Source: Thermoplasmatales archaeon | Lineage (GTDB): Archaea; Thermoplasmatota; E2; DHVEG-1 | Length of the DNA stretch: 16,262 nt | Reading direction: 5' to 3' | Assembly: GCA_023128855.1 (NCBI GenBank) | Contig: JAGMDE010000042.1 | Location: 1-16,262, forward strand | Shown: positions 13,090 to 16,262 of the stretch, one piece after another | Layout of the letters: each line of letters begins with the position of its first letter | Position numbering within the stretch: position 1 is the first letter of the stretch | Position numbers and translations under genes: made by a program | The notes under the pieces: model-generated | Seen by the model: the letters and a program-made list of their open reading frames with translations, nothing else | The model's database searches: none | What the model was told of the DNA's origin: nothing

Positions 13090-13791
13090 ATGAAAAATGT
13101 TGTATTTATTATTACTCTATCTTCTATAATTAGTATTGTATTGGTCATTCTTGGATTTTCTTACCCTAAAAGCAATGTGTTTAATGGACTTATATTAGTG
13201 GGACTCTGCATACTTTTAGGAGTAGCAGTAAAAACGATGGATCAATTGGTAGATGAAATAAAAGTCAAATCATATAAAATATGGATTGTGCCACTAGCTA
13301 TCTTTATACCAACTTCTATGGCATATCTGGCATTAACAGAAGAACCAGTAATTGGTATGGTAATTGGAACAGCGATTGGATTATTGATAGCAGGTAAACT
13401 AGATCATCCCATGTACTTAGTAAGTGTGATTTTGTTTGTAATCTTGATTTTTATAACCTTTGCACTAAATGTAATAAACATAGAACCAACTACATTCTGC
13501 ATTATTCCAGTAGCCGCAATAGGATCCTTTCTCGATGAATTTGGGCATGACAAATTGGAAAGTAACAAAAAAGTTATTATATTCATGTTTAAACACCGAT
13601 TTTTTTTGAAGGCTTTTGCATTTCTTGGTTTTATGCTAGGTTTTGCTCATCTCATTCATCTAATAGGATTTCTTTGTTTTGATATTTTTTATGATCTTGT
13701 AGATACCGCATGGCAATATGATATAATCAGCGAAAAATTCATGCCACATGTTTTCCAAGGTAGGTTAAATGAACGAGTTGACGATGTTTAA
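13090..13791 (+). CDS. Polytopic membrane protein with conserved-looking Asp motifs (unknown function)
   Basis: This 233-aa integral membrane protein has about seven hydrophobic segments (near 4-22, 30-48, 63-81, 85-101, 109-128, 132-147 and a long one at 172-205). I do not recognise a characterised family. Acidic clusters sit at membrane edges: MDQLVDE (50-56), GKLDHP (102-107), FLDEFGHDK (147-155) and FDIFYDLVD (197-205). Such Asp clusters recall, without proving, membrane enzymes that bind diphosphates through Mg2+; the classic UbiA-type spacing is not matched. The transcript appears leaderless. The 3' end overlaps the following radical SAM gene by 23 nt, so the two are probably translated in a coupled way and work together. 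Confidence 0.7.
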   Translation: MKNVVFIITLSSIISIVLVILGFSYPKSNVFNGLILVGLCILLGVAVKTMDQLVDEIKVKSYKIWIVPLAIFIPTSMAYLALTEEPVIGMVIGTAIGLLIAGKLDHPMYLVSVILFVILIFITFALNVINIEPTTFCIIPVAAIGSFLDEFGHDKLESNKKVIIFMFKHRFFLKAFAFLGFMLGFAHLIHLIGFLCFDIFYDLVDTAWQYDIISEKFMPHVFQGRLNERVDDV

Positions 13792-15082
13792 TCCACTTGT
13801 TAAAACATTGGCCAAATGGTATTCCAAAAAATGTTCTAAATGTGGAAACACTTGTATTGAGACTATACTTAATAGTTTTAGAGAGAAAACAGAATGTCCA
13901 GACTGCAAAAAACAGATTCTTTTTGGTAAAATCCTGCTCAAAATACTAATGATCTATATGAAAATAGATAGCAGCGATTTAGATGATTTATCTTCTGATA
14001 AAGAGGCTGTTTCGTTAGTTAATGCACTTTTTCGTGGGATAACTAAACATGGACTTAAAGCAGTTAGAATTGGAATACCAATCTATGTTGTATTTGATAT
14101 TACAGACAAATGTAACTTAAAATGTATTCATTGCTATTCCTCGGAACAAAACGAGGAATTAACAACAAATGACGTTTATCATATACTAAACATGCTTTAC
14201 GAGGCAGGAGTTGGGATAATCGATTTTGGAGGTGGAGAACCATTATTGCGAAAGGACATATTAGACATAATCTCCTATTCTAAAAATCTAGGATTGTATA
14301 CATCTGTTTCAACCAATGGTACACTTCTCAATGATGGCTATGTAAAACATCTGAAAGCAATTCATATAGATCATGTTTGCATAAGTCTAGATGGCGTTAA
14401 TCCAGAAACACATGATTACATTCGTAATAAAAAGGGAACATATGAAAAAACGATTAAAGGAATCAAAAACTGTGTAAAAGCAGGTATTAATACACAGATT
14501 TCCACTGTTTTTATGAATAGTAATTTCGATGAATTAGTAGATATCTACAATCTATTAGACTTGCTTAATGTCGATGGATGGTATATTTATGATTTTGTCC
14601 CCGCTGGACGAGGAAAGGAATTGCAAAAAGAGGCGCTTGATCCAAAACAACGAGGTGAACTCTTTGCGCGTTTACAAGCCCTCGCAGTTTCAAGCAAGAT
14701 GTCATTTAAACCATATCCCTATTTAATAACCATCAATTCTGCGTGTGGAACAGATACATATTTTTATAAAAAATACGGAAAACTAACAGAGCTTTTTAAG
14801 GGTTGCCTGTCGGCACGATGGGTATGTCATATTTCAAGTAATGGAGACTTACATCCTTGTCATCTTTTACCGCATAAACTTGGAAACCTAAAACAAGAAA
14901 CTTTTGAAGACATTTGGTTCAACAAAAATAACCCTGTTTTAAAGGAACTACGAGATAGAACGTTATTGAAAGGAGACTGTGGAAAATGTAAATATCGAGA
15001 TGTTTGTGGTGGTTGCAGAGCACAAGCATTCTGGAGAACAAGCGATTATCTTGAAAGTGATAGATGTTGGATTAAAAATTAG
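13769..15082 (+). CDS. Radical SAM/SPASM protein with N-terminal zinc-ribbon-like segment (437 aa)
   Basis: This is a third radical SAM enzyme, distinct from the tandem pair. A zinc-ribbon-like segment (C22, C25, C29, C43, C46) precedes a helical linker. The radical SAM core follows with CX3CX2C at C115, C119, C122 (CNLKCIHC), GGGEP at 154-158, and STNGTLL and ISLDG strands. The C-terminal SPASM region has C346, C353, C364, C404, C407, C413, C416 and C433, enough for two auxiliary [4Fe-4S] clusters. SPASM enzymes modify peptides, proteins or cofactors; related archaeal proteins are common but mostly uncharacterised. ATG 13769 is chosen because AGGTAGG precedes it; ATG 13784 is an alternative. 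It overlaps the membrane protein gene by 23 nt, and its stop overlaps that of the convergent oxidoreductase by 4 nt. Confidence 0.9.
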   Translation: MNELTMFNPLVKTLAKWYSKKCSKCGNTCIETILNSFREKTECPDCKKQILFGKILLKILMIYMKIDSSDLDDLSSDKEAVSLVNALFRGITKHGLKAVRIGIPIYVVFDITDKCNLKCIHCYSSEQNEELTTNDVYHILNMLYEAGVGIIDFGGGEPLLRKDILDIISYSKNLGLYTSVSTNGTLLNDGYVKHLKAIHIDHVCISLDGVNPETHDYIRNKKGTYEKTIKGIKNCVKAGINTQISTVFMNSNFDELVDIYNLLDLLNVDGWYIYDFVPAGRGKELQKEALDPKQRGELFARLQALAVSSKMSFKPYPYLITINSACGTDTYFYKKYGKLTELFKGCLSARWVCHISSNGDLHPCHLLPHKLGNLKQETFEDIWFNKNNPVLKELRDRTLLKGDCGKCKYRDVCGGCRAQAFWRTSDYLESDRCWIKN

Positions 15083-16164
15083 ATTCCTATAACTAAAAAA
15101 TGTTTAGAATGAAGTTTTTTTAATAACCAAACAGGATCTACTATTTCGCCAAAAGTAAAAAGACCTGTCTTTTTTAGATTATTTTCCAGTAAAAATTTGA
15201 CTCCGCAAGCAATAGCAGTAGCTGTCGCAACAAATGTATTAGGGTGGTACAGGTTTACTACCATTTTTTCTGATACTGCACTATTTGATTTTTTACCAAC
15301 TGCATCCATTCTAATTGCAAGGCCGCAGGGTGCAAGATACTTATTTATCTGGCTAGCATATTTGAGATATCTTGCCATCAATTCTGTTAACTGATAATTG
15401 GCAGTGTTAATGGAATGCACTAAAACCATTATATCCGATAAAAAACTAGGTGTTCCCAATTTAAGAGTAAAATTTTTGATATTTGTTGGAAAATGAAGTT
15501 GTGTATCCGTTGGAGGTGAAGCATAAACATGCCGGATATTAAATGGCGGGGCAAAACATATAGCTTCTCTCATTGTACCCAGCTTTCGTATAATCCATTG
15601 GCCGTTTTCAAAAACTTCAATAGGTTTTCTAGATTCTGAGAGCAGGTCAACTGCTGATCCCATTGAAAGAGGATCATTGAATATCGCTGAAACTTTAACA
15701 TTATCCACCTTAACAAACCTACGAGATGCAAGTTCCAGCAAAACACGAGAAAGCCCAGGAAAAGTTCCTGCTCCGGTGATCATCAAAATGCCCTTCTCTT
15801 TTGTGTTTTGATCGATTTCTTGAATGTTTTTATCACATTCATTTAAAATCGACATACCAGATTCCACATATGGAATAGTCTCCTCAATAGCTGCCTCTGC
15901 AGGTAGCGTTTTGAATGTATGCACTGGACCTGAACAGTTAACGACCATATCAATTTTTGAATAAAACTTTTTCAAACTCTTTTTGCTTCCAGCATCTACC
16001 GAACAAATATCTATTATTTTGTCAAATTTGTTATAAATTTCTTGAAGTTTCTTTTCTTTTCGACCGGCAACTATCACATTATTTTTTGCATTTCCAAGCA
16101 ATTCTTTAGTAAGTTTTTTCCCAACAGCTCCAGATGCACCAAGAACCCCTATGGTCTTTTCCAT
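15079..16164 (-). CDS. Saccharopine dehydrogenase-like NAD(P)-binding oxidoreductase (361 aa)
   Basis: The protein begins with a Rossmann fold: GVLGASGAVG (6-15) is the dinucleotide-binding loop, and VIVAGRKEKK ends the second strand with an Arg often seen in NADP-binding forms. Typical saccharopine dehydrogenase-like blocks follow: VVNCSGPVHTF (74-84), a YVESG segment (99-103), GAGTFPGLSRVL (129-140) and a C-terminal GLFTFGEIVDPVWLLKKL. Family members include saccharopine reductases, carboxynorspermidine dehydrogenase and trans-acting enoyl reductases, so the substrate cannot be assigned. No lysine or polyamine genes are nearby; its neighbours are radical SAM and membrane proteins. The ATG has GAGATGA about 8 nt upstream on its strand and a TATA box at about 16200-16212. 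Confidence 0.82.
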   Translation of the reverse strand: MEKTIGVLGASGAVGKKLTKELLGNAKNNVIVAGRKEKKLQEIYNKFDKIIDICSVDAGSKKSLKKFYSKIDMVVNCSGPVHTFKTLPAEAAIEETIPYVESGMSILNECDKNIQEIDQNTKEKGILMITGAGTFPGLSRVLLELASRRFVKVDNVKVSAIFNDPLSMGSAVDLLSESRKPIEVFENGQWIIRKLGTMREAICFAPPFNIRHVYASPPTDTQLHFPTNIKNFTLKLGTPSFLSDIMVLVHSINTANYQLTELMARYLKYASQINKYLAPCGLAIRMDAVGKKSNSAVSEKMVVNLYHPNTFVATATAIACGVKFLLENNLKKTGLFTFGEIVDPVWLLKKLHSKHFLVIGI

Positions 16165-16198
16165 TCAACGTCATCTCTATAGCTCAATGCTAATATCA

Positions 16199-16214
16199 GT
16201 ACATATATTTTTAG
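16199..16214 (-). promoter_or_regulatory. TATA promoter of the saccharopine dehydrogenase-like gene
   Basis: On the minus strand CTAAAAATATATGTAC lies about 35-50 nt upstream of the ATG at 16164, giving a leader of about 15-20 nt that contains the GAGATGA ribosome-binding site. The remaining bases to the window end show nothing else I can assign. Confidence 0.5.
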
Positions 16215-16262
16215 ATTTTATCACTACAACAAGATATATTAACATTGAGTTTACTTAGTTAT

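Noticed and set aside
1..16262. tRNA, rRNA, CRISPR array or insertion sequence
   Set aside because: No cloverleaf-like GC-rich segment, no regularly spaced repeats, no transposase-like ORF and no terminal inverted repeats were seen when reading the intergenic regions by eye.

Overview
The window reads as a stretch of chromosome from an AT-rich euryarchaeon, most likely of the Thermoplasmatota (for example the marine-sediment MBG-D type lineages). The domain assignment is firm: there is an archaeal TFS transcript-cleavage factor, a sliding clamp (PCNA) and the RNase P subunit Pop5, plus TATA-type promoters and oligo-T terminators. The lineage guess is inference. It rests on the secreted gingipain-like C25 proteases with PKD domains and on small lineage-restricted secreted proteins.

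Region 1 (1-4250) is a housekeeping block on the + strand with lineage-specific inserts. Two small overlapping ORFs of unknown function (84-308, 292-402) come first. A Nudix hydrolase overlaps tfs, then come two tandem paralogous secreted proteins of unknown function, each with its own promoter. pcn (PCNA) and rnp2 (Pop5) follow. The secreted pair sits between tfs and pcn, two information-processing genes that are often near each other in Euryarchaeota.

Region 2 (4303-9560) is an extracellular protease region. An Lrp/AsnC-type regulator on the - strand diverges from a large C25 cysteine protease carrying signal peptide, propeptide, catalytic domain, PKD domain and a hydrophobic C-terminal tail. 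A 78-codon hypothetical gene with an unusual start region lies between it and a second, stripped-down C25 protease that has lost both propeptide and C-terminal extensions. Both keep the His/Cys dyad, so the archaeon probably degrades or processes protein outside the cell.

Region 3 (9718-16164) is the most intriguing part. A - strand operon runs radical SAM paralog 2, radical SAM paralog 1 (2-nt gap), then a CruF/DUF422-type carotenoid hydratase-like membrane protein (17-nt gap). Divergent from it, across a 92-nt promoter region, a multi-pass membrane protein with Asp-rich motifs overlaps a third radical SAM protein with an N-terminal zinc-ribbon-like segment and a C-terminal SPASM domain. A saccharopine-dehydrogenase-like NAD(P)-binding oxidoreductase converges on it, the two genes sharing 4 nt at their stop codons. 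Three radical SAM enzymes, two polytopic membrane proteins and one reductase packed together suggest an undescribed pathway, possibly modification of membrane isoprenoids or lipids. That is a hypothesis; no substrate can be read from the sequence. No tRNA, rRNA, CRISPR array, insertion sequence or attachment site was seen.
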